Source: Streptomyces sp. NBRC 109706
Lineage (GTDB): Bacteria; Actinomycetota; Actinomycetes; Streptomycetales; Streptomycetaceae
DNA length: 64,000 bases
Assembly: GCF_000974485.1 (NCBI RefSeq)
Contig: NZ_BBOM01000004.1
Span: forward strand, 186,001-250,000
Direction of reading: 5' to 3'
Of this stretch, positions 17,463-26,612 are shown one piece after another. Below the pieces are notes generated by a model, which worked only from the letters and a program-made list of their open reading frames with translations, had not been told where the DNA came from and did not search any database. A program made the translations under genes and the position numbers. Positions within the stretch are counted from its first letter, which is position 1. Every line of letters begins with the position of its first letter.

Positions 17463-18644
17463 TCACAGCAGTGCCATCAGTCGGGGCGTGTAGAGCGCTT
17501 CGAAGGAACCCACGCCCGCCACCAGGTCGAAGTAGGTGGTGGTCAGTTCCTCGTCCTTGCACACCGCGCGCAACAGCGCGAGCCGTTCCTGGTGCACCTC
17601 CAACTGGGCGACGCTCAGGGTGGCTTCGAAACCGCCGAGGAGGGCCTTGTCCCGCTCCGCCGCATAGCCCGCCAGGGCCTCGTCGAGACGGAGGGGATGG
17701 TCCATGTCGTCCCCTATGTGTCGCACCAGCGATTCGACCTGGAGGAACGCGTCGCTGATGCCACGCGCCGTGATCGAGTCCTTGTGGTGCCCGGCGTCGC
17801 CGACCAGCGCCCAACCGGGGCCGCTCGCCTGCCGGAAGAAGTTCTGCTGGTCCCCCGTGCCGCGCAGCCGCTCCACCTGCCGCTTCCCCCGCATCCGCTC
17901 GAAGAGAGCGGGAGCCGTGGTGCGTATCTGCTCGTGGTAGGCCCGTTCCAGATCCACCCGCACCTCGTCGAAGCGGTCCTGGGGAAAGTACGTCAGCACC
18001 AGGGTCGCCCCGTCGTTGGTCGGCACCGCCGCCACCCAACTGCCCGGCCGCTCATAGAGTTCGAGCCCCGCCGGCAGGTCGTCCCAGTAAGCGTAGTAGG
18101 CACAGGTGAGGCGAGGTTTCCGCCGCGTGAACGACGCGTCACAGAGGTCCGCGGTGCGCGACCGCATCCCGTCCGCGCCGATCACCAGCGAGGCGCGCTC
18201 GCTGAACCGCCCGCCCTGGTGGGTGCCTTCGACGCCGACGACCCGGCCGCTCTCGTCCCGCAGCAGACCCGTCACCGTGTGCCGTTCCCTGAACTCGACC
18301 CCGGCCGCGATCGCCCCGTCGAGCAGGATGGCGTCCAGCACATGACGGCGCGGCGCATGGGCCGCCCGCTGCCCCTCGACGCCCCGGCCGCATCCGGTCA
18401 ACCGGACGTCCTCGACCTCGTAGTGGACCTGTTCCAACGCCGGACAGCCGGAGGCGACCACCTGCTCCAGCAGGCCCCAACGCGCCAGCGCGGCGATACC
18501 CGGCTGGTGGATGAGGTGGGTGGAAAGGGTGTCGGACGGGAATCCCGCCCGGTCCACCAACAGGACGCGGAATCCGGCCCGGGCGAGCAGCATGGCCGTT
18601 GGGGATCCGGCACACCGCGCACCGACCACGATGGCGTCGAACAT
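17463..18644 (-). CDS. FAD-dependent oxidoreductase/monooxygenase-like protein
   Basis: 393 residues. ATG 18644 is chosen because the FAD-binding fold begins at once: 'MFDAIVVGARCAGSPTAMLL' (GxGxxG-type loop) and 'FRVLLVDRAGFPSDTLSTHL'. 'ASLVIGADGMRSRTADL' is the DG region and 'GWALVGDAGHHKDSITARGI' the GD motif, as in p-hydroxybenzoate-hydroxylase-type aromatic monooxygenases and geranylgeranyl-reductase-like enzymes. No halogenase WxWxIP motif is seen. It lies 154 bp downstream of a stand-alone adenylation enzyme and a KS-ACP protein on the same strand, so it is most likely a tailoring enzyme of that small pathway. The 154-bp gap could hold its own promoter; an 11-nt palindrome GTGAGGCTCAC lies just upstream of the start. 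Confidence 0.8.
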   Translation of the reverse strand: MFDAIVVGARCAGSPTAMLLARAGFRVLLVDRAGFPSDTLSTHLIHQPGIAALARWGLLEQVVASGCPALEQVHYEVEDVRLTGCGRGVEGQRAAHAPRRHVLDAILLDGAIAAGVEFRERHTVTGLLRDESGRVVGVEGTHQGGRFSERASLVIGADGMRSRTADLCDASFTRRKPRLTCAYYAYWDDLPAGLELYERPGSWVAAVPTNDGATLVLTYFPQDRFDEVRVDLERAYHEQIRTTAPALFERMRGKRQVERLRGTGDQQNFFRQASGPGWALVGDAGHHKDSITARGISDAFLQVESLVRHIGDDMDHPLRLDEALAGYAAERDKALLGGFEATLSVAQLEVHQERLALLRAVCKDEELTTTYFDLVAGVGSFEALYTPRLMALL

Positions 18645-18798
18645 TATGTGAGCCTCACAAAAAGTTGGCTGTACAGCGAAACCGCTTTGTCCGGCGTCTT
18701 CTCTGACAGCTTCTCCTGGGGATATTCGGGCAATTCGGGGCGCCATTCGGCTGCGGGGAACGGCAGCCGCAGCGGTGGGGAGCCGCCGGCGCTCTCGA

Positions 18799-20355
18799 CT
18801 AATAGGCGGACGGCTGTTCCAGGGCGCCGGTCAGGGCGCGACGGTCGATCTTTCCGTTGGCGTTCAGGGGGAGTTCGGGGAGCACCGAGATACGCCGGGG
18901 GATCATGTACGGCGGCAGCCGGTCGCCGAGTGCCGCGTACAGCGGCTGCGGATCGGCTTCCGGGCCGACGACGGCGGCTGCCAGCTCCTTCTCCCCGTCC
19001 GGGCCCCGCACGGCCAGCACCACCGCGTCCCGCACGCCGTCCTGTTCACGCAACAGTGCCTCGATTTCGCCCGGTTCGATGCGGTATCCACGGATTTTCA
19101 CCTGATGGTCCACGCGCCCCAGATGCACCAGACGACCGTCCTGGACGGCCACCCGATCGCCGGTGCGGTACCAGTGCGCATCGGTGAGTGGCGCGTTCCC
19201 GGTGTAGGGATGCACCGTGCCGGTCTCGTCGATGCTGAGAAAACGGCCCACGTTGTTGGCCGGATCCAGATAGCCGGGAAAACGCTGGGCACCGCGTACG
19301 CAGAGTTCACCGTCGTCGACGGCGGCGCCCGCCTCGTCCAGGAGCACGAACTCCAGCTCGGAATAACCCTCGCCGAGCGGGACCGTGCCATTGGCCGGGT
19401 TCGGCCAGTCGGCCGGATCGGGCGGCAGTTGGTACTCGGTGCAGGAGACGGTCGTCTCGCTGGGGCCGTAAAGGATTTCGAGCACGCTGTCCGGCGCCGC
19501 CGCCCGCCATGCCCGGGCGCTCGCCAGGGGCAGCGGCTCCCCGCCGAAGACGCTCCGCCGCAGGGTCGGCAGCGCTCCGGGCTTGAGGGTGCCCAACTGG
19601 GCGGCGAAGGAGACCAGCGACGGCACCGAGAACCAGTGCGTCAACTCCCGGCCGGCGATGAACTTGACCGGCGACAGCAGTTGGCTGCGCATCGGCACCA
19701 CCAGCGTGGCGCCCGAACCCCAGGCGACAAAGAGGTCGTATACGGAGCCGTCGAAGGTCAGCTCGAAGGTGCCCGACATCCGGCTGCCCGGGCCCGCGTC
19801 CGCGCGGGGCACCACATGCGACAGATAGGCCGTGACATTGCGGTGCAGCACCGGCACCCCCTTGGGCGTCCCGGTGGAGCCGGATGTGAAGACCACATAC
19901 GCCCGGTCGTCGGGGCCGGCGGCGCACGGCGGAGCCTGTTCGCCGCCGGCGGCGAACGCGCGCAGCCCGGCCACCGAGGGCGCCACCACCGGGACACCCA
20001 ACTCCGTCGCGCCATAGGCCGGTTCGGCCACCGCCAACTCCACGCCGGCGGCCGACGACACGGCGGCGTTGCGCGTCGCCGGAGCCTCCGGGTTGAGCGG
20101 CACCACCGTGGCGCCGGCCCGCAGCGCGGCCAGATAGCCGACATAGGTCACCAGCGACCGGCTGGCCACCAGGCCGACGGCGCGGGGCGGTCGCCCGCCG
20201 CACACCTGGACCAGATGTGCGGCGAGCCCCTCGACCAGCCGGCGCAACTCCCCGTAGGTGAGGCGTTCGTCGCCCACCTCCAACGCCGGTTGTTCGGGGT
20301 GGTGGGCCGCCGATTCGGCGAACCACCCGTACAGCGTCTCGCGCCCGCCGGTCAT
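18799..20355 (-). CDS. Stand-alone amino-acid-type adenylation enzyme (AMP-binding)
   Basis: 518 residues. ATG 20355 overlaps the stop of the KS-ACP gene (ATGA), so the pair is coupled. All adenylation core motifs are visible: A3 '[15 protein letters not shown]', A4/A5 '[13 protein letters not shown]' and 'YGPSETTV', A7 'YRTGDRV', A8 '[19 protein letters not shown]' and A10 'NGKIDRRAL'. The Asp of FDGSV is the residue that binds the alpha-amino group in NRPS A-domains, which argues for an amino acid substrate. Aligning to GrsA numbering by eye I read D235 G236 Y239 S278 V299 G301 L322 V330 S331, a code I cannot match to a substrate. There is no condensation, carrier or thioesterase domain. 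The product is likely handed to the ACP of the upstream protein. Confidence 0.88.
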   Translation of the reverse strand: MTGGRETLYGWFAESAAHHPEQPALEVGDERLTYGELRRLVEGLAAHLVQVCGGRPPRAVGLVASRSLVTYVGYLAALRAGATVVPLNPEAPATRNAAVSSAAGVELAVAEPAYGATELGVPVVAPSVAGLRAFAAGGEQAPPCAAGPDDRAYVVFTSGSTGTPKGVPVLHRNVTAYLSHVVPRADAGPGSRMSGTFELTFDGSVYDLFVAWGSGATLVVPMRSQLLSPVKFIAGRELTHWFSVPSLVSFAAQLGTLKPGALPTLRRSVFGGEPLPLASARAWRAAAPDSVLEILYGPSETTVSCTEYQLPPDPADWPNPANGTVPLGEGYSELEFVLLDEAGAAVDDGELCVRGAQRFPGYLDPANNVGRFLSIDETGTVHPYTGNAPLTDAHWYRTGDRVAVQDGRLVHLGRVDHQVKIRGYRIEPGEIEALLREQDGVRDAVVLAVRGPDGEKELAAAVVGPEADPQPLYAALGDRLPPYMIPRRISVLPELPLNANGKIDRRALTGALEQPSAY

Positions 20356-22343
20356 GCCGCCTGAGCCTCCAACACATGCAGCCAGTTACGGAAGTCGCCC
20401 ACGGTGCGGAGCTGGGCCAGCTCCTCGGCCTCGACCTCGTAGCCGTGGTCCGATGCCAGGCGCAGGATGATCCGCACCCGTGCCAGCGAGTCGATGCCCA
20501 TATCGGACAGCAGCGAGCCGTCCGGATAGTCGTCCGCCGCCGTTCTGGCGTGCTCGCGCAGCACCGTGGTCGCCAGATCGCCGCCGCCGTGCTCGGACCC
20601 GAAGTGCTCGCCGGGCCAGAAACGTTGGGTCTGCCAGGGGTAACGCGGCAGCTGGACGAAGCGGTGGTCCGGGCCGAACACGCTCTCCCAGCGCACCTCG
20701 TGGCCCCGTCGGTACTGCTCGGCGATGGCCGCCAACGGCGTCGCCTCCGCCTCGGGCTGGGTGGGCCGCGTCGGATCCCGCAGCGCCTCCAGCATCTCCT
20801 CGTGCGAACCGGCGACGACGGCCAGCCGGAACGCGTGGTGCTGACGCCGGGTCGCCGCGCTGAAGCAGATGTCGCGCAGCGCGAACTCGGCACCCCGGCC
20901 GCCGGGGGAGAGATAGTCCGCATAGGAGCGGACGAGGGCCTGGAGCGCCGGGATCGACCGCGCGGAGAGCGTCAACAGGCAGACCTCGCCCGGCCGTTCC
21001 GAGCGGCGGGCGGCGGCATACCGTTCGGCGACCGTCTCGCCCTGGCGCACCACCAGGTGCGCGTTCAACGTCGACGAACCCTGTCCGCTGATGCCGGCGA
21101 TGGCCGGCCGTCCGGTCTCCGGCAGATCGTGCGGCCGGGTGGCGATGGCGATCGGCAGCCCGGCCCAGTCGACCTTCGGGTTGGGGGTCTGTACATGCAG
21201 GCTCGGCGGGACCTGCGCGTACTCCAGGGCCAGGACCGTCTTGATCAGGCCGGCGATCCCGCCGGCCGCCTCCGCATGCCCGATGTTGGTCTTCACCGAC
21301 CCCACCAGGCAGGGCCGGTCAGCCGGCCGGCCCTCGCCCAACACCTGGCCCAGCGCGGTGATCTCGATCGGGTCCAGGGTGGGCGAACCGGAGCCGTGGG
21401 CCTCCACGAAGTCCACGTCGGCCGGGGCGATGCCCGCGTCCTCGTGGGCCCAGCGCAGGACCTCGATCTGCCCGGCGAGCGAGGGCGTCAGCACGGACTG
21501 GCTGGTGGCCCCGTCGTTGCTGATCGCGCTGCCCTGGATCACCGCGCGGATCCGGTCCCCGTCGGCGATCGCCTGCCGCAGCGGCTTGAGGATCACCACG
21601 CCGACGCCGTCGCTGGGCGCGAACCCGTCGGCGTCGGCATCGCCGAACTTGCTGCGGCCGTCGTGTGCGATCCCGCCGGCCTGGGTCATCAACACGCCCT
21701 CGTCCGGGCGCAGCAGCAGGTTGACCCCGGCGGCGATGGCCAGCGGGGTCTCCCGGGCGCGCAGGCTCAACACGGCCGAGTGGATGGCGGTCAGGGAGGA
21801 GGAGCAGGCGGTGTCGATCGCCACACTTGGCCCGCGTAGATCAAAACTGTGGGAGATCCGGGCGGGCAGCAGGGAGCGGTAGTTCTGGAACGAGGAGGCG
21901 TTCACGGTGGTCAGGCCCCGCCGGTACTGCTCCTCCAGGAAGTCGGAGCGCGCGGCGCCGACGAAGACCCCGGTGCGGGTGCCGGCCAGATCCTCGGGAC
22001 GTTGCCCGGCATCCTCCAGCGCCTCCCAGGTGGCCATCAGCAACAGGCGCTGCTGCGGGTCGAGTTCGACGGCCTCGCCGGCTGATATGCCGAAGAACTC
22101 GGCGTCGAAGTCGGCTATCCCGCTGACATAGCCGGCCCGCCGGGTGCCGATCATCCCGGGGCCGGGCTCGGGGGAGTACAGGGCGTCCACGTCGTAGCGG
22201 TCGGTCGGGGTGTCGCTGGTCGCGTCCAAGCCGTGTCGCAGCACCTCCCACAGCTGATCAGGGTCTGCCGCGCCCGGGAGCCGGCAGGCCATGCCGATCA
22301 CGGCCACCGAGCGTTCTTCGACCTCCGCTGTCGAACTCTTCAC
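20352..22343 (-). CDS. AT-less ketosynthase-ACP protein (type I PKS-like)
   Basis: 663 residues. GTG 22343 is preferred over ATG 22361 because AGAGGAG (22351-22357) sits 7 nt upstream. The KS domain spans residues about 10-435 with C180 (DTACSSSL), H316 (EAHGSGS, normally EAHGTGT) and H356 (GHAEAAGG), so the Claisen-condensing triad is intact. Residues about 455-525 match the KS-AT linker and the front edge of an AT domain ('[20 protein letters not shown]'). The sequence then passes directly to a post-AT linker ('[14 protein letters not shown]', '[12 protein letters not shown]'), with no GHSxG AT core between. A C-terminal ACP carries S619 in MGIDSL. There is no KR, DH or TE. Extender units would have to come from an AT acting in trans. 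Confidence 0.9.
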   Translation of the reverse strand: MKSSTAEVEERSVAVIGMACRLPGAADPDQLWEVLRHGLDATSDTPTDRYDVDALYSPEPGPGMIGTRRAGYVSGIADFDAEFFGISAGEAVELDPQQRLLLMATWEALEDAGQRPEDLAGTRTGVFVGAARSDFLEEQYRRGLTTVNASSFQNYRSLLPARISHSFDLRGPSVAIDTACSSSLTAIHSAVLSLRARETPLAIAAGVNLLLRPDEGVLMTQAGGIAHDGRSKFGDADADGFAPSDGVGVVILKPLRQAIADGDRIRAVIQGSAISNDGATSQSVLTPSLAGQIEVLRWAHEDAGIAPADVDFVEAHGSGSPTLDPIEITALGQVLGEGRPADRPCLVGSVKTNIGHAEAAGGIAGLIKTVLALEYAQVPPSLHVQTPNPKVDWAGLPIAIATRPHDLPETGRPAIAGISGQGSSTLNAHLVVRQGETVAERYAAARRSERPGEVCLLTLSARSIPALQALVRSYADYLSPGGRGAEFALRDICFSAATRRQHHAFRLAVVAGSHEEMLEALRDPTRPTQPEAEATPLAAIAEQYRRGHEVRWESVFGPDHRFVQLPRYPWQTQRFWPGEHFGSEHGGGDLATTVLREHARTAADDYPDGSLLSDMGIDSLARVRIILRLASDHGYEVEAEELAQLRTVGDFRNWLHVLEAQAA

Positions 22344-23540
22344 CAGTCCACTCCTCTGCATTCTCTGACGTCCCTGCGATGGTGCTGCGTTCGTGCGTGA
22401 TGCCTGCGCTTGGTGCTCTGTGCTTGGTACTTGCGTGCTCTGTGCCTGGTGCTCTGTGCCTGGTGTCTCGTGCTTCGTGCGGGTGGGGCCGCGTGTCTGG
22501 TGCCTGGTGCCTGATCCCTGGTGCCTGGGGGGTGCCGCGGACGGTTGTGACGCCGCGATGTCTTTGTGTGCCTGCCGCCCTTACTCTGCGTATATCTCGC
22601 CGGGGCTTTGGTCTCGCTCTGTAACTCTCCGCTCGCTGGTAGTTCCCATGCGTGGTCGAACTTATGCGGGGCCGGACCCCTCGTCCGCCCCCGCCCCCCT
22701 TATCGGTGTGACAGGTTCGGCCGGTGTCGGCCGTACCTTGTCGAGTCCAATGCGGGTTCTGTTCTGCTGCTGATCAGCCTCGCTCACCTGGCTCTATGCC
22801 GGTGTCATATGTCTTACGCGAGTGCATGGTGCCGTCCCTGGGTGGGTATCCACCCGCGGTTCCCGAACCATGCCCTCGTCGGGGCAACCTTGCCGACCGG
22901 AAAGAGGTCGCGCCCCACATGGCTGCGGGCAGGGCCGACTCTTCGTAACGTCCGGCGCGTCCGTGACGTCCGATCCATGGCGAATGGCCGGATCACGTCA
23001 CTGACGTCCCCTCTGCGGACGGTTCCTGTCGGGTGCTTCATAGCCTCATGACTCGCGGCGTGGTGCTGCGGATTGGCACGGCAGGGAGACCCTACGCGAA
23101 AGTAGGCGCTCAGATCACCGCTCTTAACTGCCTCTTTACGACAGTGACACGACATTGTCTGAACACGTTCTGCCGCAGGAGTGGCCGCCTGTCGCGCCAC
23201 TCGCCCCAACTGCCCCAACCGACGCATTGGTGCTCCGGTGGAGGGCGGGGGCGGCGGCGTGCTCGCGGATGCCGACATGAAGACCACCGCACGATTGTCG
23301 TACGAGGCAATCGGATCCGCTCGTTTCTGATTGGGAATGACGGGAAGTGGCTGTGGGAGGGTTGAAGGGGACTGGATCTGGACAAGCTGTCGGGTTGCGC
23401 CTCATGCCCGCCGACGGAGGACCAGGTGCGGACCAATGGTGCGGGAGGAGCCGGTGTGACGCAGCCGGTGTGACAAAAGGCGCCGCAAGTGCCCCGGTGG
23501 GGCGGCGCATAGCCCACCGCTTCTGGTTTCATGTGTGCCC
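22344..23540. other. About 1.2 kb without a convincing gene
   Basis: The region lies between the divergent KS-ACP gene and the GAF gene. Open frames here (for example around 22566-23051 plus and 22814-23287 minus) have erratic composition, no family motif and no good ribosome binding site. Base composition is patchier and richer in T than in the coding regions. It begins with a TG-rich degenerate repeat. It may be promoter space plus degraded sequence. Confidence 0.5.
22408..22531. repeat. Degenerate TG-rich tandem repeat
   Basis: Short units of the type TGCCTGGTGCTCTG recur at least eight times with drift (TGCTTGG, TGCCTGG, TGTCTGG, TGCCTGA). The period is irregular (about 7 and 14 nt). It lies 65 bp upstream of the KS-ACP start. 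Confidence 0.7.
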
Positions 23541-24584
23541 ATGAAGCCCCTGACACCCGATCAAACCCCCAACGAGGGTGAGCAGCGCAGGCGCCGGCTG
23601 CAGCTTCTCGGTCTGAACGACTCCGAGCCCGAGGCAAAGTTCGATCGCGTCGCTCGACTTGCGGGCAACCTTGCCCAAGCCCCCCTTGCCATGGTCAATT
23701 TCATCAGCGATGAACGTCAGATGTTCCGGGGGATGTACAGCCCGCCGGCGGCGGAGGACGGCATCGGTGCTGATGGCGATGGTCGAGGCATAGCCTTCGA
23801 CCTCAACAGCCTTCCCGAGATAGCCAGAGAGGCTCCGATCGACTACGGGTTCTGCCCACATGTGGTCGCTCAGGGCTCACAGTTGGCCTTGGACGACGTC
23901 TTCGACTATCCGCGTTTCAAGGGCAATCCGCTGGTCAACGAGATGGGCGTGCGGGCCTACCTCGGCACCCCGCTGCTCGACCACACCGGCCAGATCCTCG
24001 GGACCGTCTGTGTCGCCGACACGCGCCCCCGGCAGTGGGACGCCCGACACATGGAGGGCATGCAGAACCTCGCCGAGACGCTGCTCTCCGAGTTCCAGCT
24101 CCGGGACAGCCTGCTGACGCAGCAGCAGGAGATGTTCGCCGTCTTCGACGGCGCTCCGTTCCCCATCATGCTCACCCAGGGCCCCAACCATCTGCTGCGG
24201 TACGCCAACGCCAAGCAGGGCGCGTCGTTCGGGCGGGTCCAGCAGTTGAGCGCGGGGCGCGAGTCCCTTCCGGGCCTGGACGCGGTCGGCGTTTTCGCGA
24301 CCATGGACCGGGCGTACCACACCGGCCAGACCGCCAGCCTCGCCGACGCCAGGATCGCCTCCTACGACGCGACGACGCCGCAGAACTTCACCTTCACCTG
24401 CACCCCGGTGCGGCTCTCCCCCAAGGCCCCCGTGAGCGGGGTGCTGACGGTGGCGGTCAACATCACCAACCAGTCCCCGGCGCAGAACGACGCGCAGCAG
24501 ATGGCGGCCGAGTTCACCTCCCAGGTGGAGCGGCTGGGCACCGGTGGGGTTCCCGGCTGGTCCCAGGCGAGGCCGGCGATCTGA
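23541..24584 (+). CDS. GAF-domain sensor protein with PAS-like C-terminal half
   Basis: 347 residues. ATG 23541; no good ribosome binding site is seen, and the GTG two codons upstream is an alternative. A GAF domain covers residues about 35-195: 'FDRVARLAGNLAQAPLAMVN', 'FCPHVVAQGSQLALDDVFDY', 'RAYLGTPLLDHTGQILGTVC'. Residues about 200-320 look PAS-like ('MFAVFDGAPFPIMLTQGPNH', 'NFTFTCTPVRLSPKAPVSGV'). There is no kinase, GGDEF, phosphatase or HTH output domain, so it must act through a partner or by binding a small ligand. Monocistronic by spacing. Confidence 0.75.
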   Translation: MKPLTPDQTPNEGEQRRRRLQLLGLNDSEPEAKFDRVARLAGNLAQAPLAMVNFISDERQMFRGMYSPPAAEDGIGADGDGRGIAFDLNSLPEIAREAPIDYGFCPHVVAQGSQLALDDVFDYPRFKGNPLVNEMGVRAYLGTPLLDHTGQILGTVCVADTRPRQWDARHMEGMQNLAETLLSEFQLRDSLLTQQQEMFAVFDGAPFPIMLTQGPNHLLRYANAKQGASFGRVQQLSAGRESLPGLDAVGVFATMDRAYHTGQTASLADARIASYDATTPQNFTFTCTPVRLSPKAPVSGVLTVAVNITNQSPAQNDAQQMAAEFTSQVERLGTGGVPGWSQARPAI

Positions 24585-24972
24585 GGCCGTGCCGTGCGGG
24601 TGGCTCCACGGCGCTCGCCGGCCGGCCCAGGCGTGGCCAGAGCCCGGTCCGGCCGGAGCGACCGCAACAACCGACTGACCGGCCGCGTCGAGCGGCTGGC
24701 AATGGACGACAGAGGGGTGACTTTCAGCCAATCTCTGCTGACTGACGTAACGGTCACCGTGTCGAGTAGTGGACGCGGTGGCCGTTATGTCGTGTGTGGC
24801 GGGCTTTCGCCCTGACCTCCTTGCCGTCGGCAGGACTCCGGTTCTCATCCGAACGGCCTCGCTCGGGGTGCGCCCCGCGCCGGGCCGCCGTTGGCTGGAG
24901 CCCGTGGCGGTGCCAGCCGACGTTCTCGTGGGCGCGCCGCCGAGGGCCGGGCGACGACAAGGACACGGGAAC
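24585..24972. other. Intergenic region with one inverted repeat
   Basis: 388 bases between the GAF gene and the 24973 gene. TAACGGTCACC (24748-24758) and GGTGGCCGTTA (24777-24787) form an 11-nt inverted repeat with one mismatch, about 190 bp before the next start; this may be an operator. I see nothing else. Confidence 0.4.
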
Positions 24973-25644
24973 ATGACGGAGACCTCCACACGGGCGGCGG
25001 TCGCCGCCGGGATGGCGGCCGGCTATCTGCTGGGCCGCACCAAGAAGGCGAAGCTGGCCCTGGTGCTCGCCTCCTACGCGCTGGGCCGCCGGGTGCGGCT
25101 CAACCCGCGTGAACTCGTCACCGAGGGGCTGCACCGGCTCGGCGGCACCGACCAGTTCGCCAGGATCAGCGACCAGGTGCGCGGCGAGCTGCTGTCCAGC
25201 GGCCGATCCGTGGTGTCGGCGGTGGTGCACCGCGGCTACGAGACCGTCGCCGACGGCCTGGCCAGCCGCACCAAGACCCTCCTGGAGAACGCGGTTCCCG
25301 GCGTCGGCGAGGAGGAGCCCGAGCCGGCGGCGAAGCAGCCGGCTCGGCGATCTGACCGGAAACATTCGCGAGCGGACACGGATTCGGACGCGGATTCCGG
25401 TGCCGACCCGGATCCCGATGCCGATGCCGATGCCGATGCCGATGCCGACGCGGGCGCCTCCGCGGCTGCCGAGGACGAGACCGATGAGGAGGCGGGCGGC
25501 GGGCGCGGGCGGGGGAGCCGTGCGCGGTCCTCGGGGCGCCGCCGCCCCGGCGAGCCACTGCCCACCAGGGAACGTGCGCCCAGGCGGCCCAGCCGGCGCA
25601 CATCGGCCACCAGCGGCTCCCGGCAGAAGGGCGGTGCCAGCTGA
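24973..25644 (+). CDS. Unknown protein, gas-vesicle-accessory-like, with Asp/Ala repeat
   Basis: 223 residues. ATG 24973 (weak site ACGGGAAC). The N-terminal 60 residues are amphipathic and small-residue-rich ('VAAGMAAGYLLGRTKKAKLA'), like a short membrane-associated helix with a basic patch. Then come helical segments ('LVTEGLHRLGGTDQFARISD'). The C-terminal 100 residues are low-complexity: a (DA)n run around residues 146-158, then Gly/Arg/Ser-rich basic sequence. I recall proteins with this 'GYLLGRTKK' start, sometimes mislabelled DNA primase, in or near Streptomyces gas-vesicle loci; that link is inference. Its stop overlaps the start of the next gene (TGATG). Confidence 0.6.
   Translation: MTETSTRAAVAAGMAAGYLLGRTKKAKLALVLASYALGRRVRLNPRELVTEGLHRLGGTDQFARISDQVRGELLSSGRSVVSAVVHRGYETVADGLASRTKTLLENAVPGVGEEEPEPAAKQPARRSDRKHSRADTDSDADSGADPDPDADADADADADAGASAAAEDETDEEAGGGRGRGSRARSSGRRRPGEPLPTRERAPRRPSRRTSATSGSRQKGGAS
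25417..25446 (+). repeat. Hexanucleotide tandem repeat (GATGCC)x5
   Basis: Five perfect GATGCC copies followed by a near copy (GACGCG). They encode Asp-Ala repeats in the acidic linker of the 24973 gene. The unit is a multiple of three, so copy-number change would alter linker length without a frameshift. Confidence 0.95.
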
Positions 25645-26612
25645 TGAGCCCCCAGGCCGCGAAGGCACCCGAGGAGACCGAAGAGGGCGGGAAGAACGGC
25701 GCGGAGGAGAAGCCGTCGGGACTTGAGCGGCTTCGCGAGGAGCTGCTGAGCTTTCTCGGCGCCCAGGCGCAACATCTGGTCGACAAGGCCGGCGAAAAGC
25801 TGACCGATGTGGCTCATCGGATCGCCGAGTCGGCGGAGGACAGCAAGGCCGTTCCGGATACCGCCACCCGCCTGATGAAGGGTGAGAATCCGGCCAAGGC
25901 TGCCGCTGGTTCGACGCTACGAGGGCTCAAGGACAAGGTGACTCCCGGGGGCGGCTCCTCGGGCGACGAGGAGGGGGACGGGGACGGCGGGCAGGCGGCG
26001 ACCGGCGGTGAACAGGAGGCCGGAGACACCAAGGTCACCAACATCGTCGAGGTGATCGACGTGGGTAAGCCGTTGCGCACCTGCTACGACCACTGGACGC
26101 AGTTCGAGAAGTTCGGTGTCTTCACCAAGGGCGTCAGCAACGTCTCCACCTCCGACGACACCACCACCGAGTGGAAGACCAAGATCGCGTTCTCCGAACG
26201 CAGCTTCGAGGCCACCATCGAGGAGCAGGTGCCGGACGACCGCATCGTCTGGCGCTCGGAGGGCGCCAAAGGATCGACGCGGGGCGCCGTCACCTTCCAC
26301 GAGCTGACTCCGACGCTGACCCGGATCATCGCGGTCGTCGAGTACCACCCGTCGGGCTTCTTCGAGAAGACGGGCAATCTCTGGCGGGCCGTTGGCCGCC
26401 GGGTCCGCCTGGACCTCAAACACTTCCAGCGCTATGTGACCTTGGCGCCGGAGGAGGAGATCGAGGGTTGGCGCGGCGAGATCCGGGACGAGGAGGTCGT
26501 GCGCAGCCACGAGCAGGCGCTTCAGGAGGAGCGCGGAGAAGCCGGCGGACCCGAGGACGACAACGACAACGACACCGACGAAGAGCGGCCGGAAGGACAG
26601 GACGATGAGTGA
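25644..26612 (+). CDS. SRPBCC (START/polyketide-cyclase fold) protein with long acidic N-terminus
   Basis: 322 residues. ATG 25644 shares one base with the upstream stop. The first 120 residues are charged and helical ('LREELLSFLGAQAQHLVDKA') with Gly/Asp/Glu-rich linkers. The SRPBCC domain spans about 130-280: 'IVEVIDVGKPLRTCYDHWTQ', 'WKTKIAFSERSFEATIEEQV', 'RIIAVVEYHPSGFFEKTGNL'. Such domains bind hydrophobic ligands or act as cyclase/dehydrase-like chaperones. The C-terminus is acidic. The middle gene of a three-gene coupled set; the same kind of protein occurs in Streptomyces gas-vesicle clusters (inference from memory). Confidence 0.78.
   Translation: MSPQAAKAPEETEEGGKNGAEEKPSGLERLREELLSFLGAQAQHLVDKAGEKLTDVAHRIAESAEDSKAVPDTATRLMKGENPAKAAAGSTLRGLKDKVTPGGGSSGDEEGDGDGGQAATGGEQEAGDTKVTNIVEVIDVGKPLRTCYDHWTQFEKFGVFTKGVSNVSTSDDTTTEWKTKIAFSERSFEATIEEQVPDDRIVWRSEGAKGSTRGAVTFHELTPTLTRIIAVVEYHPSGFFEKTGNLWRAVGRRVRLDLKHFQRYVTLAPEEEIEGWRGEIRDEEVVRSHEQALQEERGEAGGPEDDNDNDTDEERPEGQDDE

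Noticed and set aside
18799..22343. Full NRPS/PKS assembly line
   Set aside because: Only KS, ACP and one A domain are present; no condensation, AT, KR or thioesterase domain was found on either strand in this stretch.
22566..23287. Possible small genes in the gap upstream of the GAF gene
   Set aside because: The frames on both strands lack ribosome binding sites, have irregular codon use and show no recognisable motif.
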